Assembly: GCA_008694505.1 (NCBI GenBank)
Contig: VZDJ01007749.1
Coordinates: 6,659,457-6,723,456 of the forward strand
Source of the DNA: Cyanoderma ruficeps
Taxonomy: Eukaryota; Chordata; Aves; Passeriformes; Timaliidae
Direction of reading: 5' to 3'
Length of the DNA: 64,000 nucleotides
Shown here: piece after piece, positions 13,501 to 51,100 of the stretch
Layout of the letters: every line of letters starts with the position of its first letter
Numbering within the stretch: position 1 is the first letter of the stretch
Program-made: the position numbers and the translations under genes
The notes under the pieces: generated by a model
The model's database searches: none
Told to the model about the DNA's origin: nothing
What the model saw: only the letters and a program-made list of their open reading frames with translations

Positions 13501-13715
13501 GTCTTAGGAAGGCTCTAGAGGGCTCACCTGTGAAGTGACTGAGATGCTGGGCTTATTGTTTCACACAGGACCCCCAGGAAGTCCAGAACGTGGACGTGCC
13601 AATAGCGACGACGGCCAGGCTGGTGAGCAAAGTGCTGGAGCACCTGCCCGAGAACCACGGGCAGTACAGCCTGGCCCTCAACCTCATCGAGGCCGTCGAG
13701 GCCATCCCGGCCTGA
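1528..13715 (+). CDS. RAB3GAP2: RAB3GAP2, Rab3 GTPase-activating protein non-catalytic subunit (3' part, 15 exons)
   Basis: Partial gene, cut by the left edge. Coding exons: 1528-1625, 2180-2285, 3179-3339, 5075-5291, 5656-5829, 5952-6058, 7066-7132, 7771-7841, 9133-9168, 9736-9810, 10045-10263, 12134-12223, 12308-12526, 13154-13312, 13569-13715 (TGA stop). Phases join perfectly, giving the last 647 residues of a protein of about 1390 in human. Recognisable stretches are [33 protein letters not shown] in a variant form, [38 protein letters not shown] at the C-terminus. The family partners RAB3GAP1 to regulate Rab3 in exocytosis and to act as a Rab18 exchange factor at the ER; RAB3GAP2/RAB3GAP1 loss causes Warburg Micro and Martsolf syndromes in people. 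All introns are GT-AG except the one after 9168, which begins GC. No frameshift or premature stop is seen. Confidence 0.97.
3895..4345 (-). mobile_element. CR1 LINE fragment (ORF2 C-terminus plus 3' UTR)
   Basis: Minus-strand CR1 retroposon truncated at its 5' end, inside a RAB3GAP2 intron. The left end holds the typical CR1 3' terminus (plus strand TGGTTTGGCTTGGAAGGCAC). Internal landmarks are the ACTAGACCAGGTTG block and the ORF2 C-terminal peptide with [16 protein letters not shown] and AAFQYLKG, read at 4148-4363 on the minus strand. The copy is diverged. The exact right boundary is uncertain by some 20 bp. Confidence 0.9.
9133..9168 (+). CDS. RAB3GAP2: RAB3GAP2 36-nt microexon with GC donor
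   Basis: Twelve codons, [12 protein letters not shown], between a normal AG acceptor (AAAAACAG) and a GCAAGT donor. Phase 0 on both sides. The following exon at 9736 starts DVGMSDTAM, so the join reproduces the conserved RAB3GAP2 peptide exactly. No GT donor nearby keeps the frame and peptide. The GC-AG class is a known minor variant of U2 introns, and GCAAGT is its usual donor form. Confidence 0.9.
10307..11065. mobile_element. Solo LTR of a passerine-type endogenous retrovirus
   Basis: A 759-bp element starting TGTCTTGG and ending CCAACACA, so it has the TG...CA ends of an LTR. It is flanked by the direct repeat TTAAT (10302-10306 and 11066-11070), which could be 6 bp (ATTAAT) if the terminal A is shared. 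The body, including its AAACCCCCTCCCTCT segment, resembles LTRs common in songbird genomes by memory. No gag, pol or env adjoins it, so it is a recombined solo LTR. The minus strand has a TATA-like AGATAAAAAC near 10740, which hints that transcriptional sense is minus, but polarity is not settled. It sits in the RAB3GAP2 intron between exons 10045-10263 and 12134-12223. Confidence 0.85.
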
Positions 13716-15445
13716 GCGCTGCAGGGCAGGGCAGCCTCTGGCACTGGGCCTCAGCTTGAGGGGAAGATAATGCCGTGGGGCTCTGGTTAAGATACAGAAA
13801 CAACAATGCTCCCCATCCCAGAATTGCAGAAGGTAATTTTAAATTGGAGGATATTTTAAATTCTGCACTAGTAAGAATATGTTTAGTTTCTAGTACACTT
13901 GTCAGTAACTGAACTGCTTTGTTATTTATTTCTGAATTGAGTGCTTTATGCAGTTGTTTAAATTGGGTATATTTGACAGCAGTTTTAGTCTCACAACACA
14001 ATCACATCTTGTGAAATTCTGTATTTCATGCTGGCAGTAACTGCTGCACTTTCAATGTTTCATGTATGATTTGTTTTCCAAAAGCAACTTCAGAATTAGA
14101 CCCAAGAAGAACTTCAGTCTCTGAAGTTACCATGTAAAGCCAATGCTGCTTTTTCTGAAGCTCAAGCTGGTGTTGGGCTCACGCCTTGTTAACTGCATTA
14201 TGTGACAATGGCACTCGATGTAGGATGAAATGTGCTGGGGTCTTATGCAATGGGAGAACAGCCTGGGAAGGAGAACCCAGCTCTCCCAATCTGAGTATGG
14301 ACTTTTAGTCCAGCTCTCCCCGTGCTGTCTCTGGGGTGCTGGGCTTCAGCTACAACTGGATTTACATCCCTCTCCATTATTATTAAGCTCTGCTGAGTTT
14401 AAGTAGGTCACGGAATGTCTTACTGTAAGATTGTTCCTCCATCTTATCACTGTAGGAGATGTAGTATGCTGTGAATCTCTGCATATGTTAACTTGTAGTC
14501 AAAAATGCTCAAAAAGTTGATCCAACTTCTCTGAACATTGATAGTACTGAGTACTTTAGCCTTAAAACCCCCAGTTTATTGATGGTACCTAAAGGGAATC
14601 CTATAGTGAGGATCTTCACTATTGGAGTGGTGTTGAATATGGTTATCTGGCATTGGTGACTCCTGTTCACTCCTTATCTGAAGGAAGCCAGCAAAAAAAA
14701 AATGAAATTGGTATAAACTTTTTGTCTTTGTCAGCTGAAATTACCAGCTCCATCCTATAACCTGCTCCTCCTGCATTATATGTAAGAAACATTTTTAATA
14801 TTCTGCCTTGCTGGAGACAGAATTTAGACTTGAGTCTTATCTTTCTGAAGTATGTGTTGCTGTCATCAAAAGGTTTGACTTCTGCCAAAAAGGCAGTGCA
14901 GGTGGCTTGCTCCACACAGCCTCCTCCATCTGTTCTGCAGCCCCAGTTCCTGATCCCTGCACTCCAAGGCAGCTGGTGAAGGATTCTGGCTTTGATACCG
15001 AATGTTTGACTTCCTACAGATGGAGCAAAGAATAGTCAGAATTCCTGTAAAATTCCCTGGTCTATGTTCTATTGTACTTCTTTACTGACTTCCATAACTG
15101 AGGTTAAAACAGCTGTAAAGGAGAAATGGAAGAGGGAATATTGTGCAGGTGCCATGACCACCTTTCCTGACAGCACCTCACACTTCTGCAGAAATGAGTG
15201 AGCTTGAGATTTGCTCATCATGGAACCTGAGGAAAGCTGAGTGTTCCTTACCTGCATTACATTCCTCTATCATGGTACAGCTGTGTAAAGGAATTTACTG
15301 TAACTGAGTATCATGTCAGAGCTGACACACTACACCAATCAAATCTGTAATGTATTGTAAGTAATACTCTGTATATAGTGCTATTTTGTGTTTAACTTGC
15401 TGTGGATTTGTGTAAATTGATTAAATAAAATTTGAGGTTTCATTG
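13716..15445 (+). other. RAB3GAP2: RAB3GAP2 3' UTR
   Basis: Follows the TGA at 13713-13715 and contains no recognisable coding exon. An AU-rich element nonamer TTATTTATT lies at 13922-13930, a motif known to recruit mRNA-decay proteins. The only good AATAAA found is at 15424, so I place the transcript end about 15-20 bases downstream. Length is about 1.7 kb; the end is inferred from the signal. Confidence 0.75.
15424..15429 (+). terminator. RAB3GAP2: RAB3GAP2 polyadenylation signal AATAAA
   Basis: Canonical hexamer in TTAAATAAAATTTG, followed by T/GT-rich sequence (GGTTTCATTGTGCC then T-rich) as expected downstream of a cleavage site. It is the last such signal before the IARS2 3' UTR on the other strand. 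Confidence 0.75.
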
Positions 15446-15662
15446 TGCCTTTTCCTTCCTTTTAGGGAATGGCGGTCACTGTTTTCTCCTTTGTTTTGTA
15501 GAGAGGCCTCGTTCTCTAGAGTTATGCTGAACTACCAGCTGCCAGTATAAAAATGAAACAAGAGCTGCTTCACTGGGGATTTTCTCTTAAATGGAAGTGA
15601 ACTTCCACAGACCATAGGTTGCTAAGAACAAGTAAATCAGTCAGTTATTTTTAACCACCCTT

Positions 15663-15668
15663 TTTATT
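15663..15668 (-). terminator. IARS2: IARS2 polyadenylation signal AATAAA
   Basis: Plus-strand TTTATT reads AATAAA on the minus strand, about 190 bp after the IARS2 stop. It lies about 240 bp from the opposing RAB3GAP2 signal, giving closely convergent transcript ends. Confidence 0.7.
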
Positions 15669-15697
15669 AAGCTGAAAAGTGATATACACAAGTAGTG

Positions 15698-15735
15698 TAT
15701 ATATATATATTTATATATATACACACACACATACA
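15698..15735. repeat. (TA)n/(CA)n microsatellite
   Basis: Compound dinucleotide run: alternating TA with one TT interruption, then ACACACACAC. It lies inside the IARS2 3' UTR, close to the poly(A) signal. Confidence 0.9.
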
Positions 15736-15857
15736 GTTCCCCAAAATGCATGATACTCCTGCTGAGGCTGGGGCTTAAGCATCTGCTTCTACAGGTTCCA
15801 GTATGCAGACCTGCTGCTTCAGCCACTTTGAGCAGCTTTTGCATTGGCATTTTGTCT

Positions 15858-41612
<25,755 letters not shown>

Positions 41613-41976
41613 CCTCACGGGCTGCTCGGCGCTTCCGCCGCTGCGACGGGCCGCGGCAGGGGACACGCCGCGCTGGGCGGGCGGCACGGCGGCTGCTCGG
41701 CTCTCCCCACGGGCCGGGCCAGAGCTTGAGCCCCGCCCGGAGCCGGAAGGATTCGGGGCGTTCCGAGGTGGTTTAGTAGAGGTGGTGAGTCCTTCCTGAA
41801 GGAGCCGGCGCAGAGGCCTCGGTGCGCTGCGGGCGGTGAGCGGCGGTACTGGGGCGTGGGTCCCTCCTTGGCAGGGGGACGGGTGCGAAGGGCTCGGAGC
41901 GCTCCGCACGCTGCCGGCGATCGGTGCCGGGTCGCGGGGACCGGCGGAGATCCAGGGAAAAGCGAAACTGGACACG

Positions 41977-44900
41977 GTGAGTTGGCTGCGGGGCCAGCAG
42001 AGCTGCTCCTGCCATCCCCGACCACCCGTGGTGTGCCCGGGCACGCTCCGCTGGCCGCACTCGCGGGCACTGCTCCTGGCCCCGGCTGCGCTGCCCTGCA
42101 GGCACCTTGCCACCGGGAATACTCATGGCAACAGAATCAGAACAGGCTTCCCTTTTGTTCTCTCTTTGGTGAAATGAGGTAGCACAGCCCTTTCCCACTT
42201 GGAAGTCTGTAAGTGAACCGCAGTGGGATTCCCACCCGAGTCTGCTGGGTAAATATTGCTCCCTTACATAATGGAAGTTTATCTTTTACTAGGTGTGGGC
42301 CGAAGTTTATTGTAAAGAAATAGGGAGCTCTGGTCTCTTAGGCATTGAAGAGTCCCAAGAAAGAAGTCATGGCTTAGCACTCGGATTTAAGGACATGCTC
42401 TGTGTGAGGTCTGCTTTCTCTTTTCATCCGGCAAAAATCATAAATTTGGAAAATGGAAGTTTGCGTAAAAGAGACTGAATGAGAACCGTCCACAAATCTG
42501 TCATGTGTGCTTTGATACATTAGTTGTTCTCAGCCCGTAGTACTTACATACATAAGAATTAAAAAGTAGAATAAGAACTGGATAACTCATAAATTTTAGT
42601 ACGTATCAAAACAGGCTGATTTGTCAAGACCATTCAACAGTTTGGTTGCTGGGCTAGAAGAAGAGAGGGAAGGTTTTCAGAGAACAAGATGTGTTTTGAA
42701 AATTATACCCAAATTTAACTTGAGAGATTGCTGTGCAGTATTTGTAAACTGCACAGTTTTCTAGGAGTCAAACTATTTTTGTCCAAAGCAAACAGTATGT
42801 TCTTAAGTGTCTTGCGGAAGCATACTTTAGACATTGCCCTCATCAGAAAGAATGTGCCATTAACCTATAAATAAGTTAATTTGAGATAAAGTTGCAGAGG
42901 TGAAGAACTTAGAGGCAACTACTGACGGAGAAGGTACAACTGATATCGAAGAAAGCTTCAAGCATCAGCACCTTGTTATCTAAAAGTCTCTCACACCTCT
43001 TCTATGTAGCCTCCCATGGGCAGCTCCACACAGCTCTGGCTCATTCTGTCTTCCTTCTGCACTTCAGTTCTCCGTCCTGTCCCTAGAAGGGGTGTTGAAC
43101 CTCTCATTTCAGTTTCTTTTAATAAACCTTATTTTTTCATAAAAATATTTTAAGGCTTGCCAGGAGATTCTGGGTTCACCACAGAAAGTATATTTGTTTG
43201 CCTTAAGTATGACCCAAGAAACACCTTGGGTCAAGCATCAAGTATGCAAGATAGTATTCCTGTATTGTTTTCTGAGTCTTTTGAAACTTTATGCAAACAT
43301 AAAGTAAGTCAAGACTTTAAAACAATTAAGTTTTCATCTCATTTTATGAAACAAGATCAAATGTACGGTAGAAGGTCAAATGACCTTTATGAGAAGCTGA
43401 ACAAAAGAATGTTAATTATGTTCATCTGATAATTAATTTCAATTCTTTAATCCAAACTTCCCATCTAATATGCTACTTTTTTCCTGTCTCTCAGAAATTC
43501 CTATATTCCAGATATTTTCATTATGGAATGAATTATTTTCCTTCCTGATAACTTGTTTCACATGATGATATAGACTTAAAATAGTATATGGCTTTCCATC
43601 TGTTGTGATACATATTTGCTCTGCAACTTTCAGTTGTTTGAGAGCTGCTTTTTGCCACAGGTAGCATTTCCAAAATTTCATCTGTAACCCTTGCTACCTG
43701 TCCAGGGTTACTTTGGGTATGGACCTTGGCTATTCCACAGAACTCCAGAGCACTTTGCTCCCATCCATCAGCTGTAAATAATAATTAACATTAGCAACTG
43801 TGCTTTTTGAATGTGCTTGCACAGTCACTCTATTCTTTCAGCCTCAGAGTGTTTCTGACTTCACTGGTACAGGTATGGTGTTACTAAAGTGCTCAAAAAG
43901 TTCTTAAATCAGCTAAATTTGGGATTCTGACACCTCTGACATTGCTGTTTTGTGAACAGCCATGAACTTGATTTGTCAAGGAAGAAAGCAAAGGTGTTGT
44001 ATAATGACCTATTTCCACTTAAGCAGTACTTGCTGCAATTGCAATATTTATGATACGACTGTTATATAATACTTCCCCCATAATATATCTTCTTTTGTGT
44101 GGTGATCAGTGAGTTCCTCTGCATTTTGTTCTGGCTCTGTGCTCAACTGTTTCCTTGGAAGTGTGTCATACATGTGAGGCCAACCCAAAAAGTGTGTCAT
44201 CCACACAACTGATAGGAAAACATAAAAAGTAATTAGCTTTGCATTTAAAAAAAATGTAGTGTGGTTATCAATACTTCTTTTTCTAGAGCTAAAGAAAAGC
44301 TGTGAGGAATGCCAACCTTTCCAAGGGTGATTGTTATTCTACTTGGTAACTGAAGGCCCAGTGAATTGCACTGGTTTGTGCTGGGGAACAGATGAGGAAG
44401 ATAAAGCAATAGGAAGAATGACAGGACATGGAGTGGTGAGGGGAGGCAGGAGGATAGAAATTGATTTCCTTAAAGAAATCAGGAGAAGTTGAACAAATAC
44501 AGAAAGGACAGTTAAATTCAGATGGTTAAATTCAAGTTTGCAGTATCTGCATGTCATTAACCTATTTTGTGAACACAATTGGACATCTACAAACCTTTAT
44601 TTTATTGTTAAACAAAGGGGGATAGTAAGTGAAGTTGCTGATGTCATCCTGTCTGGTAGTCTTGTGCTTGAGTTCTGGGCACAAACCAACTGTAGGTTCA
44701 GTTCTGAAAAAATGAACTTATGTTCAAAGTGTGCAAAGAATGAGTACTGTGTGTAGACTTTTCTTTTTCTTAATATTTGTGGTAAGAGTTTCTGCTGCTG
44801 CTGTTGTTCATTTTTAATGTCATTCTATTTCAGTGACAACCAGGTTCACTGTCAGACAGAACATGAGTATTTGCAAGATCTTCTCTACAATAGCTTTACA

Positions 44901-45136
44901 TCTTTGTGTTCATTAACTGTATTTTCAAAAAAATCCAAAGCTCATCTCATTACCACTCACTGGCAGTAACCCACTTTGTCCTTTCTACTCAGTTTAAACT
45001 GTATCTATTTGAAATGTTAGGTACAATTTTACCTTTTTTCCTTATAAACTTTTCCTTTACCTTTTTACCATAAAGTTTACCTTTTTTCTTCTCTTGGAGA
45101 GAGAAATGTTCAAGTTTGCTTTTTGTTTCTTTTCAG
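41977..45136 (+). other. BPNT1 5' intron
   Basis: About 3.2 kb between the putative non-coding first exon and the exon carrying the ATG. No coding exon or named repeat was recognised. The left boundary depends on which donor in the CpG island is used. Confidence 0.5.
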
Positions 45137-45144
45137 CATTCAGC

Positions 45145-48100
45145 ATGGCTTCTCCAGCTCTCCTCATGCGTGTGGTGGCCTCGGCATATTCTGTTGCAGA
45201 AAAAGCTGCAACAATCGTTAGAAATGTGATGTCTGCAGGAGATCTGGGGATAGTGGAGAAGGTATTACCTTTTATTTTGTTCCAGTTTAATTTCACTTGT
45301 TAATCTTGAGTTAGATACAAGTCAAAGTGGTATTTTTAAAAATAAGCAACTGCGAAAGGAAATATAGCCCTCACCTCCCTCACCAGCTACAACAAATACT
45401 CCTTTTTAAAGGATTAAAACAACCCTAGAGAAGTGTCTTTTGACAAGTACTTCTAAACAATATTTGTACATTTAAAAGAAACACCATAATCTTGTCCTCA
45501 TTTCCCTCACAAAACACAAGGTTTGCATAGCACCTCAAAATTTTTAATAAGGTATATTTCCTGTTAATTTCTATACCTATGTTCTAACATCCTTAGTACA
45601 GCTTAAAATACTCTCAATGAATTTTGGATTAGAATAAATCAGTGTTTGATTTCCTAAAAAAAAAATAAAATTTCAGATCTTATTGTAAATCACAGCTTTC
45701 AAAATAAATTTAGAGCTTCAAATTTAATTCTAAAAAGAAAACAGGTATTAAAATCCTTAATGTGCTGTAATTTATTAAGTTGCACCGATAAGCCAGGATC
45801 TTTGTTTTGAGTACAGTACTGGAATACATGAAATTAACTTTTGAAGTTAATTCTAGCTTTGCAGATATATATATTTAATGAAGCCCACAATATTGTTACA
45901 CCCAAAAATAATATATATATTTAATGAAGCCCACAATATTGTTACATATTATTTTTGGTCTTTACATTGAAGGCACTTGCAAGTATTTATATTATTCAAA
46001 AATGATCAAAAGTAACAGGTGACACTGGTTCTAAATATGACTGGTTATACATACTTCTAATTTTTTTGAGGAATGAATACTACAAACACACAATATTAGA
46101 TCAAAAGCAATGACCAACAGAAGAGGCTCCTGTTTGAGGGACTAGAGATCTTGAAATTCCTGCAAGCTTCTTGCCAAAGGTGGTTGCGGAAGGAAGAGGA
46201 AAAATGCAAGAGAACCTCTGCCTATCCCTCTGTTTTGCAATCTGAAGAGGTGTAGAACAGAAAGGAACAAAAGTGCTGCTTCTCATCATTCATCCTCTTT
46301 CTGCAGCCAGCAAACACCAAGACCAATTGCAACTGGCATTACTGAAAGCTTTGGAACATCTGGGAAGGCAATGTTCCACGTTTTCCCTCAGCATAGTGAC
46401 CTTCCATCCACTTATCTAGTTCAAGGACAGCTGAGTTTTTAGCCACCTCCTCTCCTGATATCCAGAATTTTCTTTCCCTCAGTCAACTCTAAGCTCTCCA
46501 TTTATAATGCTTCTCTTTGTAGTACTTGTACTTATTTCCCCCTGCCCCCCACTTGGTAGGTAGACACTTTTATCCACCCATTCTTACATTGAGGAACTAC
46601 TTACACTGTTTTATTGGGTTCTTGTCCTGGAACAAAGGACATTCTCTGCAATAAACCTGGCCTTACTGAGGCCAGGACTTATTATCAGGACCAATTTCAG
46701 CCAAATTAATTAGGGGATGAGAGGGACATTTCCAAGAAAAATATCAAGTTTCATAAAATTAGCACTTGGCTAAGGGACAGACTAGTTTTGAGCATGCAAA
46801 AATTAACCCATAACATGGTTCTAAATGGAATATCCCATTCCTATGGCTAATTTCTGTAGCTGGATAAAACACTTTTCATGTTGTCAGCAAATAAGATACA
46901 AGCAGATAAAATTTTTGTTGGATTCAACTAAGATGCAAATCTTAGATGAACTGTCTTTCTAAATTCCAATGCTAACAATATTTCTTACTGGGATCCTGTA
47001 TCTGGACCTAAAGAGTTAAAAATAGTGTTAATAAGTTACCCACTTCCACTTGTAGCAGGTTGTTAACATTTAAGAACTTACTGCAACACATGCAGCAAGG
47101 TATGTTTGGCTACACAACACTAGAAAGTAATTTTGCAGTCATTTTCTTATGTGGGGCAACAAATCCACTGTTCTAATGTCAGACCAGTCTGTCTTAGCCC
47201 TGGAGCACACAGGAAAACTCTGCTTCTTGCAGATTTAGCCTACCTCTGGCAAGGTCACTCACTGGGTTGCAGATTTACCAAATTAGACTTCTTTTTCATT
47301 ACAAGTAGATATTCAGAGTGCTGTATGGGCCACTGTGCTGCTGTGTTTCTCAGTATATAAATTCCTATCTGTTCTTGGACAGGCTGGACCCAGTGACTTG
47401 CAGACCAAAGCCGACCGACTGGTACAAATGAGCATTTGTGCTTCCCTGGCAAGGAAGTTTCCCAAGGTGACAATCATAGGAGAAGAAGTAAGTACCTGCT
47501 TTATTTCATACTAACAGTTTATCTTGCTGTAGCTCGCACTAGAATTTGCTTTGGCTGGGTTTAGGAAAACATTGGTTTTAATTAAAAACAAACAACCCAA
47601 AAGGCAACAAACAAAGGTATTTCCATCCAATTTCACCTTTCCATTTCATTAGCTTTATCAAGCTGCTGTCAAACACACAGGTCTAATGCAAAATGAGGTG
47701 AGTCCAAAACATTTTTCTAATAATTCTGACAATTCTTTTGTTAGGAACTGCCCAATGATGATGTAAGTGAGGATTTAATTGAAGATGGTCACTGTGAAGA
47801 AATACTGAAGAAGCCTTGTCCGGCTCAGTACACAGGAATTAAAGAGGAAGAGGTAATGTGGTAATGCTATGTCTGTGTCTTCATATTTTACATTATCTAC
47901 ACTACTTTCTGTCTTTAACTAAGAGTGTACAATGAAGAAAGGTTTTTTTTCAATGCTGCCAATTTTTCTTTTTTGTTTGAAAACTGAAATGTAGTCATGA
48001 GAGTCACAACCCCAGAGCTGCAAATGCTGCATGCTCCTGTGTGCAGTAATGGGAAATGGAAATTGGCTTCTTAAAATTTGTGATTCAAATCAATTGGGCA

Positions 48101-51100
48101 GGAATCTAATTTGGACATAACAAAGTAATCTAGTTTTCCATTTCAGTTTAATCCTTCATACTTCTGTTAAGAGATTTGCTGAGACATTCTAGTCAATTTT
48201 TAAGGGGGTTTTTTGTTGTTGTTGCAAAATACTATTATAGGCTTCAGTCATATAATAATGTTAAAACTTTGGATCTCTTTATTTCCTTACTACCAAAAGG
48301 AAATAAAAACACTAAAGTAAAATATATACTTTGAGTGGTAATTTACATGATTTGTATTTGTTAATTTTCCTTATTTCTTTTATTCTTAAAGCTTGTAATA
48401 TGGGTTGATCCTTTGGATGGAACCAAGGAGTACACTGAAGGTTAGATTTTCTTTTAATTCCGTTGATAAAAAAAAATGGCAGTGTAATAAAGTGGCATAT
48501 ACATAGTTCTATCATAGAAGTTACTTACAGTATTGTTTCATAAGGCTGATGTTTCTCTACTTTTTGAGTGCTTGGAATGTATTTATTTATTCCATTCAGG
48601 TCTAACCAGTACTGAATATTCCTGATGGGCTACTGAGTGCTGACCTGTTTTTATAATTCCACAGTGCAAAGACCTGCCTTTGACTGCTGGCAGGTTGTCT
48701 TATGTTTTTAGTTAAATTTACAATTTTGCATATCTTTGAATTAAAGGACTAGATCATCCTCCTCTCAAACAACCCAAATACCACAGCTGTACTTGTAGCC
48801 CTTTCAAAATGAAACAAACATCCTCCCACAAATCACGATTCTTCAGTCACGGGAAGAAACTGTTTTCAGCAAAGCCTAATTTCCATCCATACAAATAGAC
48901 CCTGAAATGAAAGAAAAAAAAAATACTCCAAGAAGCAATATGCTGAAACCTCACTTTTGCTTCCTAATGCATCTTTTAGTTGATTAATGTAAGATCTTTT
49001 AGGCAGATTTTTCCCCTTTTTAGGAAAGAGATGCACAGGTGTCAGCAAACCAATATTTTGTGTAGCATTGAAAAACTCCCACTAGAATTACAGAAGAATG
49101 TCACTATATACTGCTGTGTAGTTGTATCTTTAAACTTTCTTCTCATTATGTGTTAATTATAACATAGCTTTATTAAAAGAACTCTATCTGGGGCATGTTT
49201 TAGCAGACCTCAAGGCTAAATGACTGAAATACTATATCAACATCTGAAAATCCTGATTATTATTTGCATTTTTAAGAATAGTGCCCTGCATATTGCTTTG
49301 TGAAGTTTTACTGAAGGTTTATGTTTTTATTAAGAGCTTTTTCTTTTTCAAGCATAACTACATTCCTGCCTTTTCTGTCCAGGTCTCCTTGACCATGTAA
49401 CGGTTCTTATTGGAATTGCCTATGGAGGCAAAGCAATAGCAGGAGTCATTAACCAGCCATATTACAACTATGAGGTATTAAATCACTGATTTATTTAGAA
49501 GCATTGTGTGATTTCTAAATGTTACTCCTAAGCTATTTCAGTTAGCATACTTGCACCTGAAAACTGGCATGTAGTAGAGTTAATGTTGTAATGTGAGGTA
49601 TTAGGGTTTTTTAATTATATATATATAATTTTAAACATAGGTTTGCAGGACCTGAATGTCAGAAACTTACTAACAGCCATACTGAATCCTGAATTCACCC
49701 ATACTGAATCTTGAGGTTGGTGTAATGCACTAATACAGGATATATTACATATATACTGTGCAAATTATTACTGTCCTTATAAAGTACCTACTGTGAAACA
49801 AGTACAGATCAGTGGCGTTGCAGTGTTTGCTAGAAATTCTTTAGTAAATCCATGCACTGGGTGCATTTGCCATGCATGGTAACTGCCAGAATTCTGCAGC
49901 CCTAAATAAACCAAGCATAAACTGCCACTGACAGCTGGCTTAGAGTGTATCATGCCAGGCTTCAGGTGAAAGTCAGGATGGCCAATCTACAGGCATTTAC
50001 ACATTTGGAGATTATTTCAGTATTATTGGGGGAAGCTCACGATACAGCCTGATTAATTAAACTTATTGGAGTTTAAAGAAAAAGCCCTTGAGCTGATGTA
50101 ATGCTATAATGTTCTCTATGACATGTATCACAATATATTTTAAATTACAAGATACTTTCAATTACAGATTGTGCCCCAAGTACAGAAATACACAACTATT
50201 AATCTGCCAGTCACTGGAGGGAGGATGTAATGCACCACGACAATGTCACAGATAAGAAAAGGGTCAGTAATGGCATTGCCTTAGAGGGAAAGAGAGCCAG
50301 TTTCTCACTCTGGACTCCCGAGTAGTTCTTTTTAAGTGCCACTGTTTAAATGTACAGCCCAGTATGAATATTATACTTCTTGGTATGCCAAGATTCATCT
50401 AGGTACCCCTTTCCCTTTGTGCTTTAACTGCTGATCAGTGTGATCAAGCATTGCTCTGTGCCTTTTTTGTAGGCAGGAGCTAATGCTGTGCTGGGCAGGA
50501 CCATCTGGGGAGTGCTGGGCATGGGTGCCTTTGGCTTTCAGCTGACAGAAGCACCTGCTGGCAAACACATCGTCGTGACCACACGTTCCCACAGCAGTGC
50601 CCTGGTGAACGAGTGCATCACTGCCCTGAACCCAGACCATGTCATCAGAGTGGGAGGAGCAGGAAACAAGGTAGGAAAACCCCAAATCTTCTGGTTTTAC
50701 TGGGAGGTGGCACCTTTGGGGAAAATAAATAAATAAATAAATAAAAAGACTTTTTAAAGAAATCATTTGGTTACTTGCATGAATGTACAGGAAAGACTTC
50801 CTCCACCTTCCCCAGCAGAACTTTTCTTCCTAGCATTCAGTCTGCTGTGAGGTTGAGAGAATTTGGCACAGGTGCGTTTGTACCAGTGGCCATACTGGTC
50901 ATGGCTGAGGTCTGTCTTCCCCAGTATTCTGCTTTTAGGGGTGAAGATAAAAAGTTGCAAGACCAGAATGACTAAATAGGAATTCGGTTTAATCTCAATT
51001 ATTAGACATGTCCTCCTGTTGGTGTTAATACAGCTGTTGTTCCAACTATCCAGCAGCGCATTTGAAAGGATAAAAATATAAGCAGTGATGTTTCCTTTGT

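Larger units (their letters stand above)
15645..15857 (-). other. IARS2: IARS2 3' UTR
   Basis: Minus-strand sequence between the IARS2 TGA (15858-15860) and the AATAAA-complement at 15663-15668. It is short, about 210 bp, and contains a mixed TA/CA dinucleotide tract. No other gene fits here. The cleavage position is inferred. Confidence 0.7.

Noticed and set aside
41773..42198. Several overlapping long open frames on both strands of the CpG island
   Set aside because: Stop codons are rare in GC-rich DNA; none has recognisable domains, and the region is a promoter.
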